Assembly (NCBI GenBank): GCA_002336485.1
Contig: DDCZ01000070.1
Span: 1 to 64,000, forward strand
DNA length: 64,000 nucleotides
Reading direction: 5' to 3'
Origin: Flavobacteriales bacterium UBA1993
Lineage (GTDB): Bacteria > Bacteroidota > Bacteroidia > Flavobacteriales_G > Salibacteraceae
Each line of letters begins with the position of its first letter. Position 1 is the first letter of the stretch. Positions 19,812-28,279 of the stretch are shown here, piece after piece. The notes under the pieces are model-generated. The model was given only the letters and a program-made list of their open reading frames with translations. It made no database searches and had not been told where the DNA came from. Position numbers and translations under genes: made by a program.

Positions 19812-20525
19812 ATGCAAAAAAGAAAAAGAATTGTCGTGTTTTCAGGAGCAGGAATGAGCGCGGAAAGCGGCCTCAAAACCTTTCGAGATTCTGGCGGTCT
19901 TTGGGAAGAATATGACATTGCTGAAGTTGCGACACCCGAGGCATGGAGCGCTAACCCTGAGAAGGTCTTGGAATTTTATAATCAGCGACGGCTTCAGGTA
20001 TTAAAAGCCGACCCGAACGAAGGCCACCGCGCCCTTCGAAAATTAGAGGCCGAATTTGAAGTTGCGATCGTTACCCAAAATATTGATGATTTGCACGAAA
20101 GGGCGGGAAGTACAAACGTACTTCACCTTCACGGCGAAATATTAAAATCAAAGTGTGTTTCAGGAGACCCAAAACTTTATCAAGTCTCCTCTCCACTAAA
20201 ACTGGGAGACTTATCTGATCACAAAAAGCAACTTAGGCCGCATGTGGTGTGGTTTGGAGAAGATGTCCCCGAATATGATCGAGCTAGGCAAATCATTGAA
20301 AGCTGCGACATTCTTTTGGTTATTGGCACCAGTCTCAATGTTTATCCAGCCGCAGGCTTAGTGCATTTTTCACCTAGCGGATGCCAACGCTTTTTGGTCG
20401 ACCCAAACGAACTTGAACTAGGTGGTATTAAGGATATCAATCACATTAAAATGCCGGCAGGACTTGGAGTCCCAATGGTGGTTCATCGTATTTTGAAGGA
20501 GAATCAAATTGAAATTCAAGGTTAA
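19812..20525 (+). CDS. SIR2-family NAD-dependent protein deacylase
   Basis: A sirtuin that removes acyl groups from lysines using NAD+. GAGMSAESGLKTFRD (residues 12-26) and TQNIDDLHERAG (88-99) form the NAD site; His107 in HLHGE is the catalytic base; GTSLNVYPAAGL closes the Rossmann part. The small domain lacks the four zinc-binding cysteines of CobB: only Cys115 is in that region. That is common for Bacteroidota sirtuins of this length (237 aa) and not a sign of decay. It stands alone, with its own promoter, between the divergent maeB and the tlpA cluster. Confidence 0.9.
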   Translation: MQKRKRIVVFSGAGMSAESGLKTFRDSGGLWEEYDIAEVATPEAWSANPEKVLEFYNQRRLQVLKADPNEGHRALRKLEAEFEVAIVTQNIDDLHERAGSTNVLHLHGEILKSKCVSGDPKLYQVSSPLKLGDLSDHKKQLRPHVVWFGEDVPEYDRARQIIESCDILLVIGTSLNVYPAAGLVHFSPSGCQRFLVDPNELELGGIKDINHIKMPAGLGVPMVVHRILKENQIEIQG

Positions 20526-20639
20526 ACCCTCATAAACTCTTCTATCGTGGCACGATTTAGGTAAACTGGAAGAATAGGAATTCAATCAACTGAAGCTTTA
20601 TCATATAGACAAAGCGACTAATTAACCCAAGTGAACCGG

Positions 20640-20647
20640 TACATTTG
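20640..20647 (+). promoter_or_regulatory. Bacteroidota -7 element for the tlpA cluster
   Basis: TACATTTG, a perfect TAnnTTTG match, 21 bases before the ATG at 20669. It overlaps an in-frame TTG at 20645, ruling that out as a start. No clear -33 TTG is seen at the usual spacing. Confidence 0.5.
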
Positions 20648-20668
20648 CCCGCACATAATTCATACAAC

Positions 20669-21184
20669 ATGAAAAGACTTACGACATTACTTTTATCAAC
20701 GATTCTCATTTCCACAATTGCCGCGGCTCAAGATTCAGGACGGAAAATTCCCGACGTAGCTGTTAAGAATCTGGACAACTCATCCTTTCAAACTTCGCAG
20801 ATAAGTAATGACGGAAAGCCAATCATAATAAGTTTTTGGGCCACATGGTGCAGCCCTTGCAAACGTGAATTAAACACCATAGCAGAGGACTTTGACGACT
20901 GGGTAGATGAGACGGGTGTGAAGTTGGTTGCTATTTCAATTGACGATGCACGAAATCAGGCAAAAGTGAAACCATACGTTGACACACAAGGATGGGAATA
21001 TGATGTTTATATAGATCCTAACGGGGATTTCAAACGGGCAATGAACGTGAACAATGTACCGCACACATTTTTAATTGATGGAGAGGGAAACATTGTTTGG
21101 CAGCATAATTCATACGCGCCTGGAGATGAAGAAGAATTACGTGAGCTCGTCGAAAAACTTGCTGCTGGAGAATCTATCGACTAA
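20669..21184 (+). CDS. TlpA-like thioredoxin-fold disulfide reductase
   Basis: An exported thiol-disulfide protein of the TlpA/ResA group (171 aa). A signal peptide (residues 1-20, ending IAAA before Gln) is followed by a thioredoxin fold with the active site FWATWCSPCKREL (WCSPC at residues 60-64) and the cis-Pro segment NNVPHTFLIDGEGNIV. It acts in the periplasm or on the outer membrane periplasmic face. It leads a cluster with a predicted barrel protein (9 bases downstream), an Omp28-like CxxC lipoprotein and a PorT-like barrel, suggesting an envelope redox function, probably reduction of partner protein disulfides. Confidence 0.92.
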   Translation: MKRLTTLLLSTILISTIAAAQDSGRKIPDVAVKNLDNSSFQTSQISNDGKPIIISFWATWCSPCKRELNTIAEDFDDWVDETGVKLVAISIDDARNQAKVKPYVDTQGWEYDVYIDPNGDFKRAMNVNNVPHTFLIDGEGNIVWQHNSYAPGDEEELRELVEKLAAGESID

Positions 21185-21193
21185 CCTATTTGA

Positions 21194-22900
21194 ATGAACT
21201 TACTTAGAACTGCCACTACCCTATTTATTGTCGCCGCATACTTCACTTCCTTTTCCCAAGAATCAGGTGCTTTAGAAGGAATTCAAATACATGGGAACTT
21301 TGATCTGTATGCGCAGCAATACAACGAAGACAGCATTATTGGAGCCAACGCTGTTCCCGAAAAAAGTGGCATAAACGCATTTACCAACCTAATCATTTCC
21401 AAAGGGAAGTTTAGCGCCGGCATTCGAGTTGAAAGCTACCTTCCTCCGGTTCAAGGTTTCGACAACCGCTACGGCAATCAATCGGTAGGAGTGCCTTTTC
21501 GATATGCTTCTTTTAGCCAAGAAGGATTGGAAATTACCGCGGGAAACTTTTATGAGCAATACGGCTCAGGACTATTACTTAGAAGTTATGAAGCCCGCGG
21601 ACTTGGTTTAGATAATGCGTTTGATGGTTTGCGCGTTCGATACAGCCCATACAAGGGCTTGTACTTGAAGGGCCTGGTAGGAAATCAGAGATATTATTGG
21701 GATAAGGGTGATGGTACTGTTCGTGCCCTCGATGGAGAAGTTCAATTCAATGAGCTTATATCGAAACTAGAGACAAGCAAATTTCGGCTCTCGATCGGTG
21801 GAAGTTTCGTTAGCAAATACCAGGCTCAGCCCACGGGAGCATCATTGGAGTTACCAGAAAACGTTGCAGGCTGGTCTGGCAGAGCTCAATTGAATTATGA
21901 GGGAATCAGTCTATTGGCTGAATACGCCCGTAAGATGAACGACCCAAACAAATCGAATCATTATATCTACAGACCTGGGCAAGGATTATTCGCGTCCGCT
22001 ACCTATTCACAAAAGGGTTTCGGGATAAATTTGAGCGCAAAAACCATTGACAATATGGAGTTTCGCAGCGATCGCGAGGCCGGCTTCAATGATTTATTCA
22101 TTAACTATTTACCTGCTCTAACGCGGCAGCATACTTACAATTTAGCGGCTACGCTTTACCCTTACGCCACCCAACCGAATGGTGAAATAGGGTTTCAGTC
22201 AGACATTAGTTACAAAATCAAAAAAGGAAGTAAGGTTGGGGGCAAATACGGAACTACTATTATGCTTAATGCCTCCTGGATTAATTCGTTGAAACGATCA
22301 TATATCTCAGATGCCAACGGGGATACGGCAACGGCACTTCTTGAAGATTTCGTTTACCTGAATGAAGATCCAGGCAGAGAAGGATATACCACGAGTCTTT
22401 TTAAAGCAAGCAACGAAGTTCTTTATAGAGATGTAAATATTGAAGTGGCCAGAAAATTCAACAAAGCCTTTAAGTTGAAACTTTCATACATCTACTTAGA
22501 CTACAACATTTTCGTGATTCAAAACAAGGTTTCTCCAAATGTGATCACACATATTGCGGTGGTAGAAGGACTTAATAAGCTCAGTAAAAAACACAGTATT
22601 CGATGGGAATTTCAACATATGTTGACTGAGCAGGACCAAGGAGATTGGATTTTCGGACTTGTAGAATATGCTTATTCCCCTCATTGGATTGTTAGTGTGC
22701 TAAATCAATACAATTACGGAAACAAAAACAAAGACCTGAGGGTTAACTATCCCACTGCTCAAGTCGTCTATGTGTACAACGCCAATAGAATTAGTCTCGG
22801 ATATGGACGACAGCGAGCTGGAATATTCTGCATTGGCGGTGTATGTAGAAACGTTCCTGCGGCAAATGCAGTGACATTAGCAATCACAAGTAGCTTCTAA
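21194..22900 (+). CDS. Predicted outer-membrane protein, DUF6029-like
   Basis: A 568-aa exported protein with a signal peptide (residues 1-21, ending SFSQ) and then almost continuous amphipathic beta-strand pattern with aromatic girdle residues, ending in TLAITSSF with a terminal Phe, as in outer-membrane barrels. The sequence GIQIHGNFDLYAQQY and the gene order after a TlpA-like gene resemble the DUF6029 family of Flavobacteriia; this assignment is from memory of the family and not verified. Function unknown. It starts 9 bases after tlpA and ends 10 bases before the Omp28-like gene, so all three are cotranscribed. Confidence 0.7.
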   Translation: MNLLRTATTLFIVAAYFTSFSQESGALEGIQIHGNFDLYAQQYNEDSIIGANAVPEKSGINAFTNLIISKGKFSAGIRVESYLPPVQGFDNRYGNQSVGVPFRYASFSQEGLEITAGNFYEQYGSGLLLRSYEARGLGLDNAFDGLRVRYSPYKGLYLKGLVGNQRYYWDKGDGTVRALDGEVQFNELISKLETSKFRLSIGGSFVSKYQAQPTGASLELPENVAGWSGRAQLNYEGISLLAEYARKMNDPNKSNHYIYRPGQGLFASATYSQKGFGINLSAKTIDNMEFRSDREAGFNDLFINYLPALTRQHTYNLAATLYPYATQPNGEIGFQSDISYKIKKGSKVGGKYGTTIMLNASWINSLKRSYISDANGDTATALLEDFVYLNEDPGREGYTTSLFKASNEVLYRDVNIEVARKFNKAFKLKLSYIYLDYNIFVIQNKVSPNVITHIAVVEGLNKLSKKHSIRWEFQHMLTEQDQGDWIFGLVEYAYSPHWIVSVLNQYNYGNKNKDLRVNYPTAQVVYVYNANRISLGYGRQRAGIFCIGGVCRNVPAANAVTLAITSSF

Positions 22901-22910
22901 TACTATTGAT

Positions 22911-23840
22911 ATGAAAACCATTCATCGACTTTCGATTCTTGTAACTCTCATGGCAGTATTTGTTCAGTGCAACAAGGTCGACTTGCCAATTCCTAAACCA
23001 GCACCTGTCATAATCGTTCAAGGAAGCATCTTTCCAGCCGTTGACTCCACAAATCTCAATAGGGATTTCAAAAAAACATACGTAGAAGAGTTTACCGGCC
23101 ACAAGTGCATTACATGCCCAGCCAACACCAAAAAACTCTTGACTCAACTAAGTGAGAATCCAGAAAGAATGATCGTCGTTGCCTATCATGCAGGTAGCTT
23201 CGCACGGGTAGACTTACCAAAGTATCCAACTGATTTCAATACTGAGTACGCCACCGAATTCTACGATTTCAATGGCATGTCTACCGAACCAATTCCAAGC
23301 GCCATAATTAATCGTCGGGCATTCGAAAACTATAATGGTCTATATCTCTTCAACAACGCCACCACATTTTGGAAGGCGCCGATTAACTTTGAAAATGAAA
23401 ATACAAGCACCGATTTTGCCTTAGGAGTTGCCGCCGATTATAATGACAGTTTAGACGCGATTCTGGTTCAAACAAGCATCGAAGCCCTAAACGAAATCAC
23501 TGGTAACTTTCGAGTATTGACGCTTTTAGTGGAGGACAGCATAGTTGCGGAACAATTAGACGCCGAAGCTGATGAGGGCGTTTATCCAAATAAAATTGTA
23601 ACTGATTACGTCCACCGACATGTCCTTAGAAAGAAACTCTCTACCGATGTATCCATTTCTGGAGATAGAGTGATCGAAGGAGGGCTAGCAATCAACACAT
23701 GGGCTGATTTGCAACTTCAGGGAGCCATTCCCGAAACTGTTTTAGATATGCACCAGCTACTTGTGGTTTCCATTTTAATAAATGAAGAAACCGGCGAGGT
23801 GGTTCAAAGCGAAGAGACTCATGTTCATTTGGACGAGTAG
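22911..23840 (+). CDS. Omp28-related lipoprotein with a thioredoxin-like CxxC motif
   Basis: A 309-aa exported protein. The N-terminus has a hydrophobic signal ending VFVQC, so Cys20 is a likely lipidation site. Then KKTYVEEFTGHKCITCPANTKKL carries a CxxC pair (Cys66, Cys69) in the arrangement of Omp28-like proteins, which have a thioredoxin-type fold. The C-terminal half is a beta-rich domain common to this family. With TlpA-like and barrel proteins upstream it probably accepts or relays thiol redox equivalents at the outer membrane (inference). Its 3' end overlaps the next gene by 20 bases. Confidence 0.8.
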   Translation: MKTIHRLSILVTLMAVFVQCNKVDLPIPKPAPVIIVQGSIFPAVDSTNLNRDFKKTYVEEFTGHKCITCPANTKKLLTQLSENPERMIVVAYHAGSFARVDLPKYPTDFNTEYATEFYDFNGMSTEPIPSAIINRRAFENYNGLYLFNNATTFWKAPINFENENTSTDFALGVAADYNDSLDAILVQTSIEALNEITGNFRVLTLLVEDSIVAEQLDAEADEGVYPNKIVTDYVHRHVLRKKLSTDVSISGDRVIEGGLAINTWADLQLQGAIPETVLDMHQLLVVSILINEETGEVVQSEETHVHLDE

Positions 23841-24474
23841 AATTTGCCTCTTTCTGGCCTTCATCAATATTGCCCAAGCACAGAATGGTGCGAAGGCGGT
23901 TAAAAATAGATCCAAAGGAGAGTTCCATGCGTTAGCCAGAGCCGGATTAACTACAAGTCAGGTCTATGGCGATGGATTCGGAGGCTACAATAAATTGGGT
24001 TTTACCGCCGGAGTAGGAACCTATACGGCGATCTCAAACAGATTTGACTTTCAATTCGAACTGAACTATTCTACCAGAGGAGCGAGAAAGCGACCAACTT
24101 CTCAAGATCCGACTATATATAGAATCGGCGCCAACTATATCGACATTCCATTGCTTCTAAAAACATCGATTAGCTTCTTCGAACTGGAATTTGGGATCTG
24201 CAATGGGGTGTATCTCTTCCATAATGAAGCAGACAACTTTGGTCGGGTTCCAAAAAACCTACACGGCTGGCAGTTCAATAGATATGAACTTGCTGGAAAT
24301 GTGGGGATAAACGTGCCCATAAATGAGAAATGGTTGGTGAATGCTCGATTTCACTATTCCCTATTGCCAGCCGCAGGGAAACTGGGTTTCGTGAGTGGCT
24401 TTGCCCTTTATGGCGGCGCTTATAACAACGTGATCACGCTTAGTCTTCACCGTCGTTTCCGTCCTTCGAACTAG
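23821..24474 (+). CDS. PorT-family outer-membrane beta-barrel protein
   Basis: A 217-aa protein with a signal peptide (residues 1-20, ending NIAQA) and the PorT/OMP_b-brl_2 pattern: ARAGLTTSQVYGDGFGGYNKLGFTAG near the start, then eight or so beta strands (FQFELNYSTRGA, YIDIPLLLK, ELAGNVGINVPI). PorT itself is a type IX secretion component, but this broad family includes many others, so a secretion role is not claimed. The ATG at 23821 gives a normal signal peptide; one at 23782 would add 13 basic residues. It overlaps the Omp28-like gene by 20 bases and the convergent queG by 35 bases. Confidence 0.78.
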   Translation: MFIWTSRICLFLAFINIAQAQNGAKAVKNRSKGEFHALARAGLTTSQVYGDGFGGYNKLGFTAGVGTYTAISNRFDFQFELNYSTRGARKRPTSQDPTIYRIGANYIDIPLLLKTSISFFELEFGICNGVYLFHNEADNFGRVPKNLHGWQFNRYELAGNVGINVPINEKWLVNARFHYSLLPAAGKLGFVSGFALYGGAYNNVITLSLHRRFRPSN

Positions 24475-25405
24475 CTAAGAATCGAATATTCCGCAGGAGA
24501 CCATCAAATCCGGCACGTTTCACAGCGCTTCCCGCAAATAGCGAATCAAACGTTTCTAGTTCCAATTGATTCCATTGTGACCTATCTGCTTGAATCAATT
24601 CTTGCTTCGGCATAAATGCTGGCTCCTGATGTGGGACACTAAACTTATTCCAAGGACAAACATCCTGACATATGTCGCAACCAAACACCCAATCGTTGAA
24701 CTTTCCTTCAAACTCAGTTGGAATCATGGCATCCTTTAGTTCGATGGTGAAATAAGAAATGCACTTACTTCCATCCACTTTATATGGCTCATGAATTGCG
24801 TCGGTAGGGCACGCGTCAACACAAGCGGTGCACGTCCCACAATGGTCCTTAACAGGGTCGTCAGGGTGCAATTGAACGTCCAACACCAATACGGCCAAAA
24901 AATTAAAGGAACCTCTGTCTCTGGACAAAATATTTGAGTGCTTTCCTACCCACCCAATTCCACTGCGTTGAGCCCATGCCTTTTCCAAAACTGGGGCAGA
25001 ATCAACAAAACCTCGTCCATTAACCTCACCAATATGGTCGGTCAATTCTGAAAGAAGTCGTTTCATTTTCTTTCGAATCACCTTATGATAATCTCGTCCG
25101 TAAGCATATTTACTAATCTTCAATGTGCTCTGAGGCAGTTCTTCACTTGGAAAATAATTTTGAGTTAGAACGACAACACTCTTCGCTCCAGGCACCAACT
25201 TGCGTGGATCAACCCTAAGGTCGAAGTAGTTCTCCATGTAATTCATGGATCCATGCCTACCCTCCTCCAACCATTTCTCAAGGCGACCAGCTTCCACATC
25301 AAGTGTTTGGGCGTCGGCTATTCTGCAATCCTCGAATCCTAGATTCGAAGCTATTTCCTTAACTTTTTGGGAACGTGTTTGCGCAACCAGATCGGCAGAG
25401 ATCAT
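24440..25405 (-). CDS. queG: Epoxyqueuosine reductase
   Basis: The last step of queuosine synthesis: reduces epoxyqueuosine at tRNA position 34, using cobalamin and two [4Fe-4S] clusters. The N-terminal DUF1730-type cobalamin domain includes NYFDLRVDPRKLVPGAKSV and SAPVLEKAWAQRSGIGWVGKH. Two ferredoxin cysteine motifs follow: CGTCTACVDACPTDAI and CDICQDVCPWN. The 321 aa is typical for the short form. It is 2 bases downstream of ruvB and overlaps the convergent PorT-like gene by 35 bases at the 3' end. Confidence 0.96.
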   Translation of the reverse strand: MISADLVAQTRSQKVKEIASNLGFEDCRIADAQTLDVEAGRLEKWLEEGRHGSMNYMENYFDLRVDPRKLVPGAKSVVVLTQNYFPSEELPQSTLKISKYAYGRDYHKVIRKKMKRLLSELTDHIGEVNGRGFVDSAPVLEKAWAQRSGIGWVGKHSNILSRDRGSFNFLAVLVLDVQLHPDDPVKDHCGTCTACVDACPTDAIHEPYKVDGSKCISYFTIELKDAMIPTEFEGKFNDWVFGCDICQDVCPWNKFSVPHQEPAFMPKQELIQADRSQWNQLELETFDSLFAGSAVKRAGFDGLLRNIRFLASSKDGNDGED

Positions 25406-25407
25406 GA

Positions 25408-26433
25408 CTAGAAGAGTGAACCCTGAGGCCCTTCTTTATACTCTCTTCCAAGATGCGTGAAAGCAAGTTCAGTGGCAACCCGACCACGTGGTGTTCTGTG
25501 CAGAAACCCTTCTTGTATCAAATACGGTTCGTAAACCTCTTCAATAGTGCCAGCCTGCTCACCAACCGCCGTTGCTACGGTGGTTAATCCAACCGGACCT
25601 CCTTTAAACTTGTCGATTATAGTGGCCAAAATCTTATTGTCCATTTCATCCAGGCCATAAGTATCTACATTCAGGGCTTCAAGTCCGTATTTCGCTATGG
25701 CTTGATCAATGCGACCTGATCCTTTGATCTGAGCAAAATCTCGTATTCTTCGTAGCAATGCATTGGCAATTCTCGGCGTTCCACGGCTTCGTCGTGCAAT
25801 TTCAATGGCAGCATTCGGATCAATGTCAATCTTCAAAATTCCAGCGGAACGTTCAACAATGGTTGAAAGCAACTCAGCATTATAATAGCTGAGTCTCGAA
25901 TTGATTCCAAAACGCGCTCGAAGCGGAGAGGTGAGTAGTCCAGATCGAGTCGTTGCACCGATCAACGTAAACGGGGCGAGTTCAATTTTCACGCTTCTTG
26001 CACTTGGACCACTATCAATCAGAATGTCGATGGTAAAGTCCTCCATAGCAGAATACAGAAATTCCTCCACGACAGGACTCAGTCGATGTATTTCATCAAT
26101 GAATAAAACGTCTTTTTCCTCTAGGTTGGTCAACAGTCCGGCAAGATCACCTGGCTTATCCAATACAGGCCCGCTAGTTGACTTTATGCCCACCCCAAGT
26201 TCGTTAGCAATGATATGGGCAAGTGTTGTTTTTCCAAGGCCAGGAGGCCCGTGCAGAAGCACGTGATCTAAAGCTTCTTCCCTTTGCGTTGCAGCCTCAA
26301 CAAAAATTCTCAGATTTTCAAGAACCGTTTCCTGACCAGTAAAGTCTTCAAACAGATCCGGTCGCAAGACTTTTTCAATGTCTTGTTCAGATTGAGATAG
26401 GTTCTCGTTTTCAGGATCTAGCAGGGAATTCAT
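25408..26433 (-). CDS. ruvB: Holliday junction branch migration DNA helicase RuvB
   Basis: The AAA+ motor of RuvAB. The Walker A motif [10 protein letters not shown] spans residues 61-70, Walker B is LFIDEIHRL, sensor 1 is [19 protein letters not shown] with the Arg finger, and the C-terminal winged helix includes [30 protein letters not shown]. 341 aa, normal. Its TACCTTTG promoter element lies only 6 bases from the ATG. It forms a two-gene unit with queG and is insulated from the cytochrome oxidase operon by a strong terminator. Confidence 0.98.
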   Translation of the reverse strand: MNSLLDPENENLSQSEQDIEKVLRPDLFEDFTGQETVLENLRIFVEAATQREEALDHVLLHGPPGLGKTTLAHIIANELGVGIKSTSGPVLDKPGDLAGLLTNLEEKDVLFIDEIHRLSPVVEEFLYSAMEDFTIDILIDSGPSARSVKIELAPFTLIGATTRSGLLTSPLRARFGINSRLSYYNAELLSTIVERSAGILKIDIDPNAAIEIARRSRGTPRIANALLRRIRDFAQIKGSGRIDQAIAKYGLEALNVDTYGLDEMDNKILATIIDKFKGGPVGLTTVATAVGEQAGTIEEVYEPYLIQEGFLHRTPRGRVATELAFTHLGREYKEGPQGSLF

Positions 26434-26439
26434 TTGTTA

Positions 26440-26447
26440 CAAAGGTA
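26440..26447 (-). promoter_or_regulatory. Bacteroidota -7 element for ruvB-queG
   Basis: On the minus strand TACCTTTG, a perfect TAnnTTTG match, ending 6 bases before the ruvB ATG, which implies a leaderless or nearly leaderless message. It lies between the oxidase terminator and ruvB. Confidence 0.5.
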
Positions 26448-26461
26448 GATAGTGCTTAAAC

Positions 26462-26490
26462 AAAAAAACCCGTTCTCTCGAACGGGTTTT
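26462..26490 (-). terminator. Intrinsic terminator of the act-cox operon
   Basis: A perfect 11-bp stem (AAAACCCGTTC / GAACGGGTTTT, 26465-26475 with 26480-26490) with a 4-base loop, followed on the minus strand by further Ts. It lies 8 bases after the coxI stop and marks the end of the eight-gene respiratory operon. Confidence 0.9.
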
Positions 26491-26498
26491 CAACGTTT

Positions 26499-28274
26499 TT
26501 AATGGCCTCCGCCATCGATTTCCCCTTCTTCCAGCGGAACGGTCTGAGGCACAAAGTCTTCTGCTTTTCCTGGCTTACTGTAATCGTAAGGCCATCGGTG
26601 TACTACAGGAAGCGGGCCTGGCCAGTTTCCGTGTATCGGATCAATTGGAGTAGTCCACTCTAATGTATTTGAACCCCAAGGATTCTGTGACGATCTAGGA
26701 CCTTTAAAGATGGAATAAAAGAAATTGAAAATAAAGATGAATTGCGAAATTGCCCCGACAATCGCGAATATGGATACCATTTCATTGATAGAAACAAGGT
26801 CATCAAACAATGGAAATTCAGTGTTCGTATAATAACGTCTTGGAACTCCCGCCAATCCTAAAAAGTGTTGAGGGAAGAAAACGCCATAGGCACACACAAA
26901 TGTTGTCCAGAAGTGGGCATATCCAAGTTTTCTATTCATTAACCTACTATACATCTTTGGAAACCAGTGATACACCCCAGCAAACATTGCCATGACAGCG
27001 GATAGCCCCATTACAATGTGGAAGTGGGCAACTACGAAATATGTATCGTGAAGGTTAATATCAAGAGCCGAATCGGCTAAAATGATACCGGTCACTCCAC
27101 CAGAGATGAAAGTGGAAACCATCGCAATGGAAAAGAGCATGGCCGGTGTAAACCGGATGTTACCCTTCCAAAGGGTTGTAATGTAATTGAACGCTTTAAC
27201 CGCTGAAGGAATAGCGATTAGAAGCGTTGTAAATGTAAAGACCGCACCTAAGAACGGGTTCATTCCAGTCAAGAACATATGGTGACCCCATACTATAAAC
27301 GAAAGGAATGCAATTGCTAGGATAGAACCAATCATTGCTCGGTATCCAAAAATTGGCTTCCGAGAATTCGTCGCTATTACCTCCGAAGTAATTCCTAGAG
27401 CCGGAAGAAGAACGATATAAACCTCAGGGTGACCAAGGAACCAGAACAGGTGCTCAAATAGAATTGGCGATCCTCCAGTACGCTCCAAAACCTCTCCAGC
27501 TATATGAATATCAGAAAGGTAGAAGGCGGTTCCAAAACTTCGATCGAAGATGAGTAGGAGCGCTGCCGAAAACAATACAGGAAAGGATAAAACACCCAAT
27601 ACTGCCGTTATGAAAAGCGCCCAAATACTCAATGGAAGACGCGTCATTGTCATTCCCTTGGTACGCAAGTTTATTACTGTGACCACATAATTCAAGCCTC
27701 CTAATAGAGAGGATACAATGAAAAGCGACATTGACACCAACCAAAGTGTCATACCTAATCCAGAGCCCGGCATAGCCTGGGGCAATGCACTCAATGGGGG
27801 ATATACCGTCCAACCACCCGAGGCTGGCCCTGTTTCAACAAAAAGCGAGAATATCATGACACAACTTGATCCTAAGAAGAACCAGTATGAAAGCATGTTA
27901 ATAAAGCCAGAGGCCATGTCCCTTGCTCCAATTTGAAAGGGAATCAAAAGGTTTGCAAAAGTTCCACTAAGCCCTCCAGTTAAGAGGAAGAAAACCATGA
28001 TGGTACCGTGAATGGTTACTAAAGCCAAATACATGTTTGGGTCAAGAATTCCCTCCGGAGCCCATTTGTCTCCAAGAAGTGCATTAAGAATCCAAAAGGA
28101 CTCTCCTTGCCATCCGAGTTGAAGACGAAACAAACTGGACATTATCATGCCAATTACGGCCATAATCATGCCCGTGATCAAGAATTGCTTCGAGATCATT
28201 TTGTGATCCTGACTGAATATATACTTTGATATAAACGTCTCCTCGTGGTGATGATCGGTGTTTGCTGTTGCCAT
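26499..28274 (-). CDS. ctaD: Cytochrome c oxidase subunit I
   Basis: The catalytic subunit of a haem-copper oxidase, with low-spin haem and the haem-CuB centre. About twelve or more membrane helices. Ligands seen: the low-spin haem His in VTIHGTIM, the CuB His and cross-linked Tyr in WFLGHPEVYIVLLP, the His pair in VWGHHMFLTG, and LHDTYFVVAHFHIVMG with the other haem ligands. The Glu in GHPEVY marks an A1-type oxidase. 591 aa. It directly follows subunit II (5 bases) and the Act complex. Subunits III and IV are not in the window. Confidence 0.97.
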   Translation of the reverse strand: MATANTDHHHEETFISKYIFSQDHKMISKQFLITGMIMAVIGMIMSSLFRLQLGWQGESFWILNALLGDKWAPEGILDPNMYLALVTIHGTIMVFFLLTGGLSGTFANLLIPFQIGARDMASGFINMLSYWFFLGSSCVMIFSLFVETGPASGGWTVYPPLSALPQAMPGSGLGMTLWLVSMSLFIVSSLLGGLNYVVTVINLRTKGMTMTRLPLSIWALFITAVLGVLSFPVLFSAALLLIFDRSFGTAFYLSDIHIAGEVLERTGGSPILFEHLFWFLGHPEVYIVLLPALGITSEVIATNSRKPIFGYRAMIGSILAIAFLSFIVWGHHMFLTGMNPFLGAVFTFTTLLIAIPSAVKAFNYITTLWKGNIRFTPAMLFSIAMVSTFISGGVTGIILADSALDINLHDTYFVVAHFHIVMGLSAVMAMFAGVYHWFPKMYSRLMNRKLGYAHFWTTFVCAYGVFFPQHFLGLAGVPRRYYTNTEFPLFDDLVSINEMVSIFAIVGAISQFIFIFNFFYSIFKGPRSSQNPWGSNTLEWTTPIDPIHGNWPGPLPVVHRWPYDYSKPGKAEDFVPQTVPLEEGEIDGGGH

Positions 28275-28279
28275 ATCTT

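Noticed and set aside
20526..20639. Small hairpin after the sirtuin gene near ATCGTGGCACGAT
   Set aside because: The stem is only 5 bp with no T-run, too weak to call a terminator.
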